64,000 nucleotides of DNA from Paragorgia papillata. Lineage: Eukaryota; Cnidaria; Anthozoa; Scleralcyonacea; Coralliidae. A model generated the notes under the pieces. The model was not told where the DNA came from. It saw nothing but the letters and a program-made list of their open reading frames with translations, and made no database searches. The stretch spans positions 576,501 to 640,500 of the forward strand of contig JAWNZC010000003.1 of the NCBI GenBank assembly GCA_035771165.1, in the 5' to 3' direction. Below, one piece after another: positions 29,101 through 43,418 of the stretch (its first letter is position 1; the number at the start of each line of letters is the position of its first letter). A program made the translations under genes and the position numbers.

Positions 29101-32100
29101 GCTATTCTATACGATTTTTTTGAAATTTTCATATGTTGTACAGAATTTCATGCTCTTTAATTCGGTATAAGTCGCTAGAGTGGCATAGACCCATGAACGA
29201 CGCAGGCGAGCTTTAAAAAAATTGCGGCGCGGCCTCATTAATACGGCTGACGGGGGTTGCCTTGCATATTTCAGATTACCTCAGATATAAACACAATTAT
29301 CTTAGGCGCTATTCTATACGATCTTTTTCAAATTTACATATGTTGTACAGAATTTCATGCTCTTTAATATGGTATAACGACGCCGGCGAGCTTTAAACAA
29401 ATTGCGGCGCGGCGTCATTAATACGACTGACGGTGGTTGCCTTGCATATTTCAGATTACCTCAGATATAAACACAATTATATCAGGCGCTATTCTATACG
29501 ATTTTTTTGAAATTTTCATATGTTGTACAGAATTTCATGCTCTTTAATCTGGTATAAGTCTCCAGAGTGGCACAGACCCATGAACGACGCAGGCGAGCTT
29601 TAAAAAAATTGCGGCGCGGCCTCATTAATACGGCTGACGGGGGTTGCCTTGCATATTTCAGATTACCTCAGATATAAACACAATTATCTCAGGCGCTATT
29701 CTATACGATCTTTTTCAAATTTACATATGTTGTACAGAATTTCATGCTCTTTAATATGGTATAAGTCTCCAGAGTGGCACAGACCCATGAAAAAACGCAG
29801 GCGAGCGTTAAACAAATTGCGGCGCGGCGTTATTAATGGGTTGCATGCGTTGCATATTTCAGATTACCTCAGATATAAACACAATTTTCTCAGGCGCTAT
29901 TCTATACGATTTTCTTCAAATTTACATATGTTGTACAGACTTTCATGTTCTTTAATGTAGTGTAAGTCTCCAGAGTGGCACAGACCCGTGAACGACGCAG
30001 GCGAGCTTTAAACAAATTGCGGCGCGGCGTTATTAATACCACTGACGGGGTTGCATGCGTTGCATATTTCAGATTACCTCAGATATAAACACAATTATAT
30101 CAGGCGCTATTCTATACGATTTTTTTGAAATTTTCATATGTTGTACAGAATTTCATGCTCTTTAATCTGGTATAAGTCTCCAGAGTGGCACAGACCCATG
30201 AACGACGCAGGCGAGCTTTAAAAAAATTGCGGCGCGGCCTCATTAATACGGCTGACGGGGGTTGCCTTGCATATTTCAGATTACCTCAGATATAAACACA
30301 ATTATCTCAGGCGCTATTCTATACGATCTTTTTCAAATTTACATATGTTGTACAGAATTTCATGCTCTTTAATATGGTATAAGTCTCCAGAGTGGCACAG
30401 ACCCATGAAAAAAACGCAGGCGAGCGTTAAACAAATTGCGGCGCGGCGTTATTAATGGGTTGCATGCGTTGCATATTTCAGATTACCTCAGATATAAACA
30501 CAATTTTCTCAGGCGCTATTCTATACGATTTTCTTCAAATTTACATATGTTGTACAGACTTTCATGTTCTTTAATGTAGTGTAAGTCTCCAGAGTGGCAC
30601 AGACCCGTGAACGACGCAGGCGAGCTTTAAACAAATTGCGGCGCGGCGTTATTAATACCACTGACGGGGTTGCATGCGTTGCATATTTCAGATTACCTCA
30701 GATATAAACACAATTTTCTCAGGCGCTATTCTATACGATTTTCTTGAAATTTACATATGTTGTACAGAATTTCATGCTCTTTAATTTGGTATAAGTCGCT
30801 AGAGTGGCATAGACCCATGAACGACGCAGGCGAGCTTTAAACAAATTGCGGCGCGGCCTCATTAATACGGCTGACGGGGGTTGCCTTGCATATTTCAGAT
30901 TACCTCAGATATAAACACAATTATCTCAGGCGCTATTCTATACGATCTTTTTCAAATTTACATATGTTGTACAGAATTTCATGCTCTTTAATATGGTATA
31001 AGTCGCCAGAGTGGCACAGACCCATGAACGACGCCGGCGAGCTTTAAACAAATTGCGGCGCGGCGTCATTAATACGACTGACGGTGGTTGCCTTGCATAT
31101 TTCAGATTACCTCAGATATAAACACAATTATATCAGGCGCTATTCTATACGATTTTTTTGAAATTTTCATATGTTGTACAGAATTTCATGCTCTTTAATC
31201 TGGTATAAGTCTCCAGAGTGGCACAGACCCATGAACGACGCAGGCGAGCTTTAAAAAAATTGCGGCGCGGCCTCATTAATACGGCTGACGGGGGTTGCCT
31301 TGCATATTTCAGATTACCTCAGATATAAACACAATTATCTCAGGCGCTATTCTATACGATCTTTTTCAAATTTACATATGTTGTACAGAATTTCATGCTC
31401 TTTAATATGGTATAACGACGCCGGCGAGCTTTAAACAAATTGCGGCGCGGCGTCATTAATACGACTGATGGTGGTTGCCTTGCATATTTCAGATTACCTC
31501 AGATATAAACACAATTATATCAGGCGCTATTCTATACGATTTTTTTGAAATTTTCATATGTTGTACAGAATTTCATGCTCTTTAATCTGGTACAAGTCTC
31601 CAGAGTGGCACAGACCCATGAAAAAACGCAGGCGAGCGTTAAACAAATTGCGGCGCGGCGTTATTAATGGGTTGCATGCGTTGCATATTTCAGATTACCT
31701 CAGATATAAACACAATTTTCTCAGGCGCTATTCTATACGATTTTCTTGAAATTTACATATGTTGTACAGAATTTCATGCTCTTTAATTTGGTATAAGTCG
31801 CTAGAGTGGCATAGACCCATGAACGACGCAGGCGAGCTTTAAACAAATTGCGGCGCGGCCTCATTAATACGGCTGACGGGGGTTGCCTTGCATATTTCAG
31901 ATTACCTCAGATATAAACACAATTATCTCAGGCGCTATTCTATACGATCTTTTTCAAATTTACATATGTTGTACAGAATTTCATGCTCTTTAATATGGTA
32001 TAAGTCTCCAGAGTGGCACAGACCCATGAAAAAACGCAGGCGAGCGTTAAACAAATTGCGGCGCGGCGTTATTAATGGGTTGCATGCGTTGCATATTTCA

Positions 32101-35100
32101 GATTACCTCAGATATAAACACAATTTTCTCAGGCGCTATTCTATACGATTTTCTTCAAATTTACATATGTTGTACAGACTTTCATGTTCTTTAATGTAGT
32201 GTAAGTCTCCAGAGTGGCACAGACCCGTGAACGACGCAGGCGAGCTTTAAACAAATTGCGGCGCGGCGTTATTAATACCACTGACGGGGTTGCATGCGTT
32301 GCATATTTCAGATTACCTCAGATATAAACACAATTTTCTCAGGCGCTATTCTATACGATTTTCTTGAAATTTACATATGTTGTACAGAATTTCATGCTCT
32401 TTAATTTGGTATAAGTCGCTAGAGTGGCATAGACCCATGAACGACGCAGGCGAGCTTTAAACAAATTGCGGCGCGGCCTCATTAATACGGCTGACGGGGG
32501 TTGCCTTGCATATTTCAGATTACCTCAGATATAAACACAATTATCTCAGGCGCTATTCTATACGATCTTTTTCAAATTTACATATGTTGTACAGAATTTC
32601 ATGCTCTTTAATATGGTATAAGTCGCCAGAGTGGCACAGACCCATGAACGACGCCGGCGAGCTTTAAACAAATTGCGGCGCGGCGTCATTAATACGACTG
32701 ACGGTGGTTGCCTTGCATATTTCAGATTACCTCAGATATAAACACAATTATATCAGGCGCTATTCTATACGATTTTTTTGAAATTTTCATATGTTGTACA
32801 GAATTTCATGCTCTTTAATTTGGTATAAGTCGCTAGAGTGGCATAGACCCATGAACGACGCAGGCGAGCTTTAAAAAAATTGCGGCGCGGCCTCATTAAT
32901 ACGGCTGACGGGGGTTGCCTTGCATATTTCAGATTACCTCAGATATAAACACAATTATCTCAGGCGCTATTCTATACGATCTTTTTCAAATTTACATATG
33001 TTGTACAGAATTTCATGCTCTTTAATATGGTATAACGACGCCGGCGAGCTTTAAACAAATTGCGGCGCGGCGTCATTAATACGACTGATGGTGGTTGCCT
33101 TGCATATTTCAGATTACCTCAGATATAAACACAATTATATCAGGCGCTATTCTATACGATTTTTTTGAAATTTTCATATGTTGTACAGAATTTCATGCTC
33201 TTTAATTTGGTATAAGTCGCTAGAGTGGCATAGACCCATGAACGACGCAGGCGAGCTTTAAAAAAATTGCGGCGCGGCCTCATTAATACGGCTGACGGGG
33301 GTTGCCTTGCATATTTCAGATTACCTCAGATATAAACACAATTATCTCAGGCGCTATTCTATACGATCTTTTTCAAATTTACATATGTTGTACAGAATTT
33401 CATGCTCTTTAATATGGTATAACGACGCCGGCGAGCTTTAAACAAATTGCGGCGCGGCGTCATTAATACGACTGACGGTGGTTGCCTTGCATATTTCAGA
33501 TTACCTCAGATATAAACACAATTATATCAGGCGCTATTCTATACGATTTTTTTGAAATTTTCATATGTTGTACAGAATTTCATGCTCTTTAATCTGGTAT
33601 AAGTCTCCAGAGTGGCACAGACCCATGAACGACGCAGGCGAGCTTTAAAAAAATTGCGGCGCGGCCTCATTAATACGGCTGACGGGGGTTGCCTTGCATA
33701 TTTCAGATTACCTCAGATATAAACACAATTATCTCAGGCGCTATTCTATACGATCTTTTTCAAATTTACATATGTTGTACAGAATTTCATGCTCTTTAAT
33801 ATGGTATAACGACGCCGGCGAGCTTGAAACAAATTGCGGCGCGGCGTCATTAATACGGGTTGTTGCCTTGCATATTTCAGATTACCTCAGATATAAACAC
33901 AATTATATCAGGCGCTATTCTATACGATTTTTTTGAAATTTTCATATGTTGTACAGAATTTCATGCTCTTTAATCTGGTACAAGTCTCCAGAGTGGCACA
34001 GACCCATGAAAAAACGCAGGCGAGCGTTAAACAAATTGCGGCGCGGCGTTATTAATGGGTTGCATGCGTTGCATATTTCAGATTACCTCAGATATAAACA
34101 CAATTTTCTCAGGCGCTATTCTATACGATTTTCTTGAAATTTACATATGTTGTACAGAATTTCATGCTCTTTAATTTGGTATAAGTCGCTAGAGTGGCAT
34201 AGACCCATGAACGACGCAGGCGAGCTTTAAACAAATTGCGGCGCGGCCTCATTAATACGGCTGACGGGGGTTGCCTTGCATATTTCAGATTACCTCAGAT
34301 ATAAACACAATTATCTCAGGCGCTATTCTATACGATCTTTTTCAAATTTACATATGTTGTACAGAATTTCATGCTCTTTAATATGGTATAAGTCTCCAGA
34401 GTGGCACAGACCCATGAAAAAACGCAGGCGAGCGTTTAAACAAATTGCGGCGCGGCGTTATTAATGGGTTGCATGCGTTGCATATTTCAGATTACCTCAG
34501 ATATAAACACAATTTTCTCAGGCGCTATTCTATACGATTTTCTTCAAATTTACATATGTTGTACAGACTTTCATGTTCTTTAATGTAGTGTAAGTCTCCA
34601 GAGTGGCACAGACCCGTGAACGACGCAGGCGAGCTTTAAACAAATTGCGGCGCGGCGTGATTAATACCACTGACGGGGTTTGCATGCGTTGCATATTTCA
34701 GATTACCTCAGATATAAACACAATTTTCTCAGGCGCTATTCTATACGATTTTCTTGAAATTTACATATGTTGTACAGAATTTCATGCTCTTTAATTTGGT
34801 ATAAGTCGCTAGAGTGGCATAGACCCATGAACGACGCAGGCGAGCTTTAAACAAATTGCGGCGCGGCCTCATTAATACGGCTGACGGGGTTGCCTTGCAT
34901 ATTTCAGATTACCTCAGATATAAACACAATTATCTCAGGCGCTATTCTATACGATCTTTTTCAAATTTACATATGTTGTACAGAATTTCATGCTCTTTAA
35001 TATGGTATAAGTCGCCAGAGTGGCACAGACCCATGAACGACGCCGGCGAGCTTTAAACAAATTGCGGCGCGGCGTCATTAATACGACTGACGGTGGTTGC

Positions 35101-36075
35101 CTTGCATATTTCAGATTACCTCAGATATAAACACAATTATATCAGGCGCTATTCTATACGATTTTTTTGAAATTTTCATATGTTGTACAGAATTTCATGC
35201 TCTTTAATTTGGTATAAGTCGCTAGAGTGGCATAGACCCATGAACGCAGGCGGAGCTTTAAAAAAAATTGCGGCGCGGCCTCATTAATACGGCTGACGGG
35301 GGTTGCCTTGCATATTTCAGATTACCTCAGATATAAACACAATTATCTCAGGCGCTATTCTATACGATCTTTTTCAAATTTACATATGTTGTACAGAATT
35401 TCATGCTCTTTAATATGGTATAACGACGCCGGCGAGCTTTAAAAAAATTGCGGCGCGGCCTCATTAATACGGCTGACGGGGATTGCCTTGCATATTTCAG
35501 ATTACCTCAGATATAAACACAATTATCTCAGGCGCTATTCTATACGATCTTTTTCAAATTTACATATGTTGTACAGAATTTCATGCTCTTTAATATGGTA
35601 TAACGACGCCGGCGAGCTTTGAAACAAATTGCGGCGCGGCGTCATTAATACGACGGTTGGTTGCCTTGCATATTTCAGATTACCTCAGATATAAACACAA
35701 TTATATCAGGCGCTATTCTATACGATTTTTTTGAAATTTTCATATGTTGTACAGAATTTCATGCTCTTTAATCTGGTACAAGTCTCCAGAGTGGCACAGA
35801 CCCATGAAAAAAACGCAGGCGAGCGTTTAAACAAATTGCGGCGCGGCGTTATTAATGGGTTGCATGCGTTGCATATTTCAGATTACCTCAGATATAAACA
35901 CAATTTTCTCAGGCGCTATTCTATACGATTTTCTTGAAATTTACATATGTTGTACAGAATTTCATGCTCTTTAATTTGGTATAAGTCGCTAGAGTGGCAT
36001 AGACCCATGAACGACGCAGGCGAGCTTTAAACAAATTGCGGCGCGGCCTCATTAATACGGCTGACGGGGGTTGCC

Positions 36076-37695
36076 TTGCATATTTCAGATTACCTCAGAT
36101 ATAAACACAATTATCTCAGGCGCTATTCTATACGATCTTTTTCAAATTTACATATGTTGTACAGAATTTCATGCTCTTTAATATGGTATAAGTCTCCAGA
36201 GTGGCACAGACCCATGAAAAAACGCAGGCGAGCGTTAAACAAATTGCGGCGCGGCGTTATTAATGGGTTGCATGCGTTGCATATTTCAGATTACCTCAGA
36301 TATAAACACAATTTTCTCAGGCGCTATTCTATACGATTTTCTTCAAATTTACATATGTTGTACAGACTTTCATGTTCTTTAATGTAGTGTAAGTCTCCAG
36401 AGTGGCACAGACCCGTGAACGACGCAGGCGAGCTTTAAACAAATTGCGGCGCGGCGTTATTAATACCACTGACGGGGTTGCATGCGTTGCATATTTCAGA
36501 TTACCTCAGATATAAACACAATTTTCTCAGGCGCTATTCTATACGATTTTCTTGAAATTTACATATGTTGTACAGAATTTCATGCTCTTTAATTTGGTAT
36601 AAGTCGCTAGAGTGGCATAGACCCATGAACGACGCAGGCGAGCTTTAAACAAATTGCGGCGCGGCCTCATTAATACGGCTGACGGGGGTTGCCTTGCATA
36701 TTTCAGATTACCTCAGATATAAACACAATTATCTCAGGCGCTATTCTATACGATCTTTTTCAAATTTACATATGTTGTACAGAATTTCATGCTCTTTAAT
36801 ATGGTATAAGTCGCCAGAGTGGCACAGACCCATGAACGACGCCGGCGAGCTTTAAACAAATTGCGGCGCGGCGTCATTAATACGACTGACGGTGGTTGCC
36901 TTGCATATTTCAGATTACCTCAGATATAAACACAATTATATCAGGCGCTATTCTATACGATTTTTTTGAAATTTTCATATGTTGTACAGAATTTCATGCT
37001 CTTTAATTTGGTATAAGTCGCTAGAGTGGCATAGACCCATGAACGACGCAGGCGAGCTTTAAAAAAATTGCGGCGCGGCCTCATTAATACGGCTGACGGG
37101 GGTTGCCTTGCATATTTCAGATTACCTCAGATATAAACACAATTATCTCAGGCGCTATTCTATACGATCTTTTTCAAATTTACATATGTTGTACAGAATT
37201 TCATGCTCTTTAATATGGTATAACGACGCCGGCGAGCTTTAAAAAAATTGCGGCGCGGCCTCATTAATACGACTGACGGTGGTTGCCTTGCATATTTCAG
37301 ATTACCTCAGATATAAACACAATTATATCAGGCGCTATTCTATACGATTTTTTTGAAATTTTCATATGTTGTACAGAATTTCATGCTCTTTAATCTGGTA
37401 CAAGTCTCCAGAGTGGCACAGACCCATGAAAAAACGCAGGCGAGCGTTAAACAAATTGCGGCGCGGCGTTATTAATGGGTTGCATGCGTTGCATATTTCA
37501 GATTACCTCAGATATAAACACAATTTTCTCAGGCGCTATTCTATACGATTTTCTTGAAATTTACATATGTTGTACAGAATTTCATGCTCTTTAATTTGGT
37601 ATAAGTCGCTAGAGTGGCATAGACCCATGAACGACGCAGGCGAGCTTTAAACAAATTGCGGCGCGGCCTCATTAATACGGCTGACGGGGGTTGCC
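36076..37695 (+). repeat. Eight-monomer higher-order repeat, tandem copy 1
   Basis: Octamer with the same monomer order as 12,491-14,109, directly followed by a second copy at 37,696. Copy-specific changes include TAATCTGGTACAAG at about 37,390 and TTTAAAAAAATTGCGG replacing TTTAAACAAATTGCGG in some monomers. Confidence 0.78.
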
Positions 37696-39308
37696 TTGCA
37701 TATTTCAGATTACCTCAGATATAAACACAATTATCTCAGGCGCTATTCTATACGATCTTTTTCAAATTTACATATGTTGTACAGAATTTCATGCTCTTTA
37801 ATATGGTATAAGTCTCCAGAGTGGCACAGACCCATGAAAAAACGCAGGCGAGCGTTAAACAAATTGCGGCGCGGCGTTATTAATGGGTTGCATGCGTTGC
37901 ATATTTCAGATTACCTCAGATATAAACACAATTTTCTCAGGCGCTATTCTATACGATTTTCTTCAAATTTACATATGTTGTACAGACTTTCATGTTCTTT
38001 AATGTAGTGTAAGTCTCCAGAGTGGCACAGACCCGTGAACGACGCAGGCGAGCTTTAAACAAATTGCGGCGCGGCGTTATTAATACCACTGACGGGGTTG
38101 CATGCGTTGCATATTTCAGATTACCTCAGATATAAACACAATTTTCTCAGGCGCTATTCTATACGATTTTCTTGAAATTTACATATGTTGTACAGAATTT
38201 CATGCTCTTTAATTTGGTATAAGTCGCTAGAGTGGCATAGACCCATGAACGACGCAGGCGAGCTTTAAACAAATTGCGGCGCGGCCTCATTAATACGGCT
38301 GACGGGGGTTGCCTTGCATATTTCAGATTACCTCAGATATAAACACAATTATCTCAGGCGCTATTCTATACGATCTTTTTCAAATTTACATATGTTGTAC
38401 AGAATTTCATGCTCTTTAATATGGTATAAGTCGCCAGAGTGGCACAGACCCATGAACGACGCCGGCGAGCTTTAAACAAATTGCGGCGCGGCGTCATTAA
38501 TACGACTGACGGTGGTTGCCTTGCATATTTCAGATTACCTCAGATATAAACACAATTATATCAGGCGCTATTCTATACGATTTTTTTGAAATTTTCATAT
38601 GTTGTACAGAATTTCATGCTCTTTAATTTGGTATAAGTCGCTAGAGTGGCATAGACCCATGAACGACGCAGGCGAGCTTTAAAAAAATTGCGGCGCGGCC
38701 TCATTAATACGGCTGACGGGGGTTGCCTTGCATATTTCAGATTACCTCAGATATAAACACAATTATCTCAGGCGCTATTCTATACGATCTTTTTCAAATT
38801 TACATATGTTGTACAGAATTTCATGCTCTTTAATATGGTTATAACGACGCCGGCGAGCTTTAAACAAATTGCGGCGCGGCGTCATTAATACGACTGACGG
38901 TGGTTGCCTTGCATATTTCAGATTACCTCAGATATAAACACAATTATATCAGGCGCTATTCTATACGATTTTTTTGAAATTTTCATATGTTGTACAGAAT
39001 TTCATGCTCTTTAATCTGGTATAAGTCTCCAGAGTGGCACAGACCCATGAAAAAACGCAGGCGAGCGTTAAACAAATTGCGGCGCGGCGTTATTAATGGG
39101 TTGCATATTTCAGATTACCTCAGATATAAACACAATTTTCTCAGGCGCTATTCTATACGATTTTCTTGAAATTTACATATGTTGTACAGAATTTCATGCT
39201 CTTTAATTTGGTATAAGTCGCTAGAGTGGCATAGACCCATGAACGACGCAGGCGAGCTTTAAAACAAATTGCGGCGCGGCCTCATTAATACGGCTGACGG
39301 GGGTTGCC
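37696..39308 (+). repeat. Eight-monomer higher-order repeat, tandem copy 2
   Basis: Second tandem copy of the octamer. Its seventh monomer is shortened near 39,098, where GGGTTGCATATTTC lacks the nine bases GCATGCGTT found in the other copies. That same nine-base loss recurs at about 42,486 and 61,935, including on the far side of the viral insertion, so it marks a sub-lineage of the higher-order repeat that had spread before or independently of the insertion. Confidence 0.72.
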
Positions 39309-42300
39309 TTGCATATTTCAGATTACCTCAGATATAAACACAATTATCTCAGGCGCTATTCTATACGATCTTTTTCAAATTTTCATATGTTGTACAGAAT
39401 TTCATGCTCTTTACTCTGGTATAAGTCTCCAGAGTGGCACAGACCCATGAAAAAACGCAGGCGAGCGTTTAAACAAATTGCGGCGCGGCGTTATTAATGG
39501 GTTGCATGCGTTGCATATTTCAGATTACCTCAGATATAAACACAATTTTCTCAGGCGCTATTCTATACGATTTTCTTCAAATTTACATATGTTGTACAGA
39601 CTTTCATGTTCTTTAATGTAGTGTAAGTCTCCAGAGTGGCACAGACCCGTGAACGACGCAGGCGAGCTTTAAACAAATTGCGGCGCGGCGTTATTAATAC
39701 CACTGACGGGGTTGCATGCGTTGCATATTTCAGATTACCTCAGATATAAACACAATTATCTCAGGCGCTATTCTATACGATTTTTTTCAAATTTACATAT
39801 GTTGTACAGAATTTCATGCTCTTTAATATGGTATAACGACGCCGGCGAGCTTTAAACAAATTGCGGCGCGGCGTCATTAATACGACTGACGGTGGTTGCC
39901 TTGCATATTTCAGATTACCTCAGATATAAACACAATTATATCAGGCGCTATTCTATACGATTTTTTTGAAATTTTCATATGTTGTACAGAATTTCATGCT
40001 CTTTAATCTGGTATAAGTCTCCAGAGTGGCACAGACCCATGAACGACGCAGGCGAGCTTTAAAAAAATTGCGGCGCGGCCTCATTAATACGGCTGACGGG
40101 GGTTGCCTTGCATATTTCAGATTACCTCAGATATAAACACAATTATCTCAGGCGCTATTCTATACGATCTTTTTCAAATTTACATATGTTGTACAGAATT
40201 TCATGCTCTTTAATATGGTATAACGACGCAGGCGAGCTTTAAACAAATTGCGGCGCGGCCTCATTAATACGGCTGACGGGGGTTGCCTTGCATATTTCAG
40301 ATTACCTCAGATATAAACACAATTATCTCAGGCGCTATTCTATACGATCTTTTTCAAATTTTCATATGTTGTACAGAATTTCATGCTCTTTACTCTGGTA
40401 TAAGTCTCCAGAGTGGCACAGACCCATGAAAAAACGCAGGCGAGCGTTAAACAAATTGCGGCGCGGCGTTATTAATGGGTTGCATGCGTTGCATATTTCA
40501 GATTACCTCAGATATAAACACAATTTTCTCAGGCGCTATTCTATACGATTTTCTTCAAATTTACATATGTTGTACAGACTTTCATGTTCTTTAATGTAGT
40601 GTAAGTCTCCAGAGTGGCACAGACCCGTGAACGACGCAGGCGAGCTTTAAACAAATTGCGGCGCGGCGTTATTAATACCACTGACGGGGTTGCATGCGTT
40701 GCATATTTCAGATTACCTCAGATATAAACACAATTATCTCAGGCGCTATTCTATACGATTTTTTTCAAATTTACATATGTTGTACAGAATTTCATGCTCT
40801 TTAATATGGTATAACGACGCCGGCGAGCTTTAAACAAATTGCGGCGCGGCGTCATTAATACGACTGACGGTGGTTGCCTTGCATATTTCAGATTACCTCA
40901 GATATAAACACAATTATATCAGGCGCTATTCTATACGATTTTTTTGAAATTTTCATATGTTGTACAGAATTTCATGCTCTTTAATCTGGTATAAGTCTCC
41001 AGAGTGGCACAGACCCATGAACGACGCAGGCGAGCTTTAAAAAAATTGCGGCGCGGCCTCATTAATACGGCTGACGGGGGTTGCCTTGCATATTTCAGAT
41101 TACCTCAGATATAAACACAATTATCTCAGGCGCTATTCTATACGATCTTTTTCAAATTTACATATGTTGTACAGAATTTCATGCTCTTTAATATGGTATA
41201 AGTCTCCAGAGTGGCACAGACCCATGAAAAAACGCAGGCGAGCGTTAAACAAATTGCGGCGCGGCGTTATTAATGGGTTGCATGCGTTGCATATTTCAGA
41301 TTACCTCAGATATAAACACAATTTTCTCAGGCGCTATTCTATACGATTTTCTTGAAATTTACATATGTTGTACAGAATTTCATGCTCTTTAATTTGGTAT
41401 AAGTCGCTAGAGTGGCATAGACCCATGAACGACGCAGGCGAGCTTTAAACAAATTGCGGCGCGGCCTCATTAATACGGCTGACGGGGGTTGCCTTGCATA
41501 TTTCAGATTACCTCAGATATAAACACAATTTTCTCAGGCGCTATTCTATACGATTTTCTTGAAATTTACATATGTTGTACAGAATTTCATGCTCTTTAAT
41601 TTGGTATAAGTCGCTAGAGTGGCATAGACCCATGAACGACGCAGGCGAGCTTTAAACAAATTGCGGCGCGGCCTCATTAATACGGCTGACGGGGGTTGCC
41701 TTGCATATTTCAGATTACCTCAGATATAAACACAATTATCTCAGGCGCTATTCTATACGATCTTTTTCAAATTTACATATGTTGTACAGAATTTCATGCT
41801 CTTTAATATGGTATAAGTCGCCAGAGTGGCACAGACCCATGAACGACGCCGGCGAGCTTTAAACAAATTGCGGCGCGGCGTCATTAATACGACTGACGGT
41901 GGTTGCCTTGCATATTTCAGATTACCTCAGATATAAACACAATTATATCAGGCGCTATTCTATACGATTTTTTTGAAATTTTCATATGTTGTACAGAATT
42001 TCATGCTCTTTAATTTGGTATAAGTCGCTAGAGTGGCATAGACCCATGAACGACGCAGGCGAGCTTTAAAAAAATTGCGGCGCGGCCTCATTAATACGGC
42101 TGACGGGGGTTGCCTTGCATATTTCAGATTACCTCAGATATAAACACAATTATCTCAGGCGCTATTCTATACGATCTTTTTCAAATTTACATATGTTGTA
42201 CAGAATTTCATGCTCTTTAATATGGTATAACGACGCCGGCGAGCTTTAAACAAATTGCGGCGCGGCGTCATTAATACGACTGACGGTGGTTGCCTTGCAT

Positions 42301-43278
42301 ATTTCAGATTACCTCAGATATAAACACAATTATATCAGGCGCTATTCTATACGATTTTTTTTGAAATTTTCATATGTTGTACAGAATTTCATGCTCTTTA
42401 ATCTGGTATAAGTCTCCAGAGTGGCACAGACCCATGAAAAAACGCAGGCGAGCGTTAAACAAATTGCGGCGCGGCGTTATTAATGGGTTGCATATTTCAG
42501 ATTACCTCAGATATAAACACAATTTTCTCAGGCGCTATTCTATACGATTTTCTTGAAATTTACATATGTTGTACAGAATTTCATGCTCTTTAATTTGGTA
42601 TAAGTCGCTAGAGTGGCATAGACCCATGAACGACGCAGGCGAGCTTTAAACAAATTGCGGCGCGGCCTCATTAATACGGCTGACGGGGGTTGCCTTGCAT
42701 ATTTCAGATTACCTCAGATATAAACACAATTATCTCAGGCGCTATTCTATACGATCTTTTTCAAATTTTCATATGTTGTACAGAATTTCATGCTCTTTAC
42801 TCTGGTATAAGTCTCCAGAGTGGCACAGACCCATGAAAAAACGCAGGCGAGCGTTAAACAAATTGCGGCGCGGTGTTATTAATGGGTTGCATGCGTTGCA
42901 TATTTCAGATTACCTCAGATATAAACACAATTTTCTCAGGCGCTATTCTATACGATTTTCTTCAAATTTACATATGTTGTACAGACTTTCATGTTCTTTA
43001 ATGTAGTGTAAGTCTCCAGAGTGGCACAGACCCGTGAACGACGCAGGCGAGCTTTAAACAAATTGCGGCGCGGCGTTATTAATACCACTGACGGGGTTGC
43101 ATGCGTTGCATATTTCAGATTACCTCAGATATAAACACAATTATCTCAGGCGCTATTCTATACGATTTTTTTCAAATTTACATATGTTGTACAGAATTTC
43201 ATGCTCTTTAATATGGTATAAGTCGCCAGAGTGGCACAGACCCATGAACGACGCCGGCGAGCTTTAAACAAATTGCGG

Positions 43279-43284
43279 CGCGGC
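43279..43284 (+). repeat. Target-site duplication, left copy (CGCGGC)
   Basis: The last six satellite bases before the element are CGCGGC, and the same six bases follow its other end. Removing the element and one copy restores an unbroken satellite monomer of the GTCATTAATACGACTG class that matches its neighbours. Six-base duplications are the known signature of Polinton/Maverick integrases. Confidence 0.93.
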
Positions 43285-43342
43285 AGTAGTAGGAATGTGC
43301 CGGTTCTGGGACAAAATTGTAAAATATAGTTATTTACCCAGG

Positions 43343-43366
43343 AATACATATTTCCGAATATGTATT
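43343..43366. other. Hairpin inside the left terminal repeat
   Basis: AATACATAT pairs with ATATGTATT around the loop TTCCGA, a perfect 9-bp stem. It lies 58 bp from the element end, immediately before the ACGT boxes, and is present in every copy of the terminal repeat. It could be an origin or terminal structure; no function is shown. Confidence 0.6.
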
Positions 43367-43369
43367 TCT

Positions 43370-43418
43370 TACGTTTCACTTACGTCTCACTACGTCATGC
43401 TTACGTCATTGTCTAACA
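43370..43418. promoter_or_regulatory. Four helically phased ACGT boxes (CRE-like) in the left terminal repeat
   Basis: ACGT occurs at 43,371, 43,382, 43,392 and 43,403, spaced 11, 10 and 11 bp, about one helical turn each, so all would face the same side of the helix. Two read ACGTCA, the half-site of bZIP/CREB-type factors. The cluster runs into GTCATTGTCTAACA, which recurs at 43,544-43,557 just upstream of the first gene. A promoter/enhancer or origin-binding role is inferred. Confidence 0.5.

Larger units (their letters stand above)
1..43284 (+). repeat. Satellite DNA array, left block (about 200-210 bp monomers)
   Basis: Head-to-tail tandem repeat, all in one orientation, starting before the window and ending at the viral insertion. 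Each monomer contains the landmarks GCATATTTCAGATTACCTCA, CAGGCGCTATTCTATACGAT, ACATATGTTGTACAG and AACAAATTGCGGCGCGGC. Classes are recognised by linked variants: ATTATCTC / ATTTTCTC / ATTATATC after AAACACA; GATC, GATTTTCTTC, GATTTTCTTG or a T-run; TAATATGG / TAATGTAG / TAATTTGG / TAATCTGG; and GTTATTAATGGG / GTTATTAATACC / CCTCATTAATACGG / GTCATTAATACGACTG. Monomer lengths measured between landmarks include 201, 210 and 207 bp, a class of about 181 bp with a 27-bp deletion, and a 91-bp truncated unit. I see no gene in this block. The short open frames that recur are periodic by-products of the repeat. Confidence 0.98.

Noticed and set aside
1..43284. CRISPR-like or gene-array interpretation of the tandem repeats
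   Set aside because: Repeat units of about 200 bp with no unique spacers, in eukaryotic satellite arrangement, do not fit CRISPR or a tandem gene family.
43158..43379. 73-aa minus-strand frame across the left virus/satellite junction, and the 87-aa frame at 59,225-59,488
   Set aside because: They run from terminal-repeat noncoding DNA into satellite. The fusion frames are chance products of the insertion.
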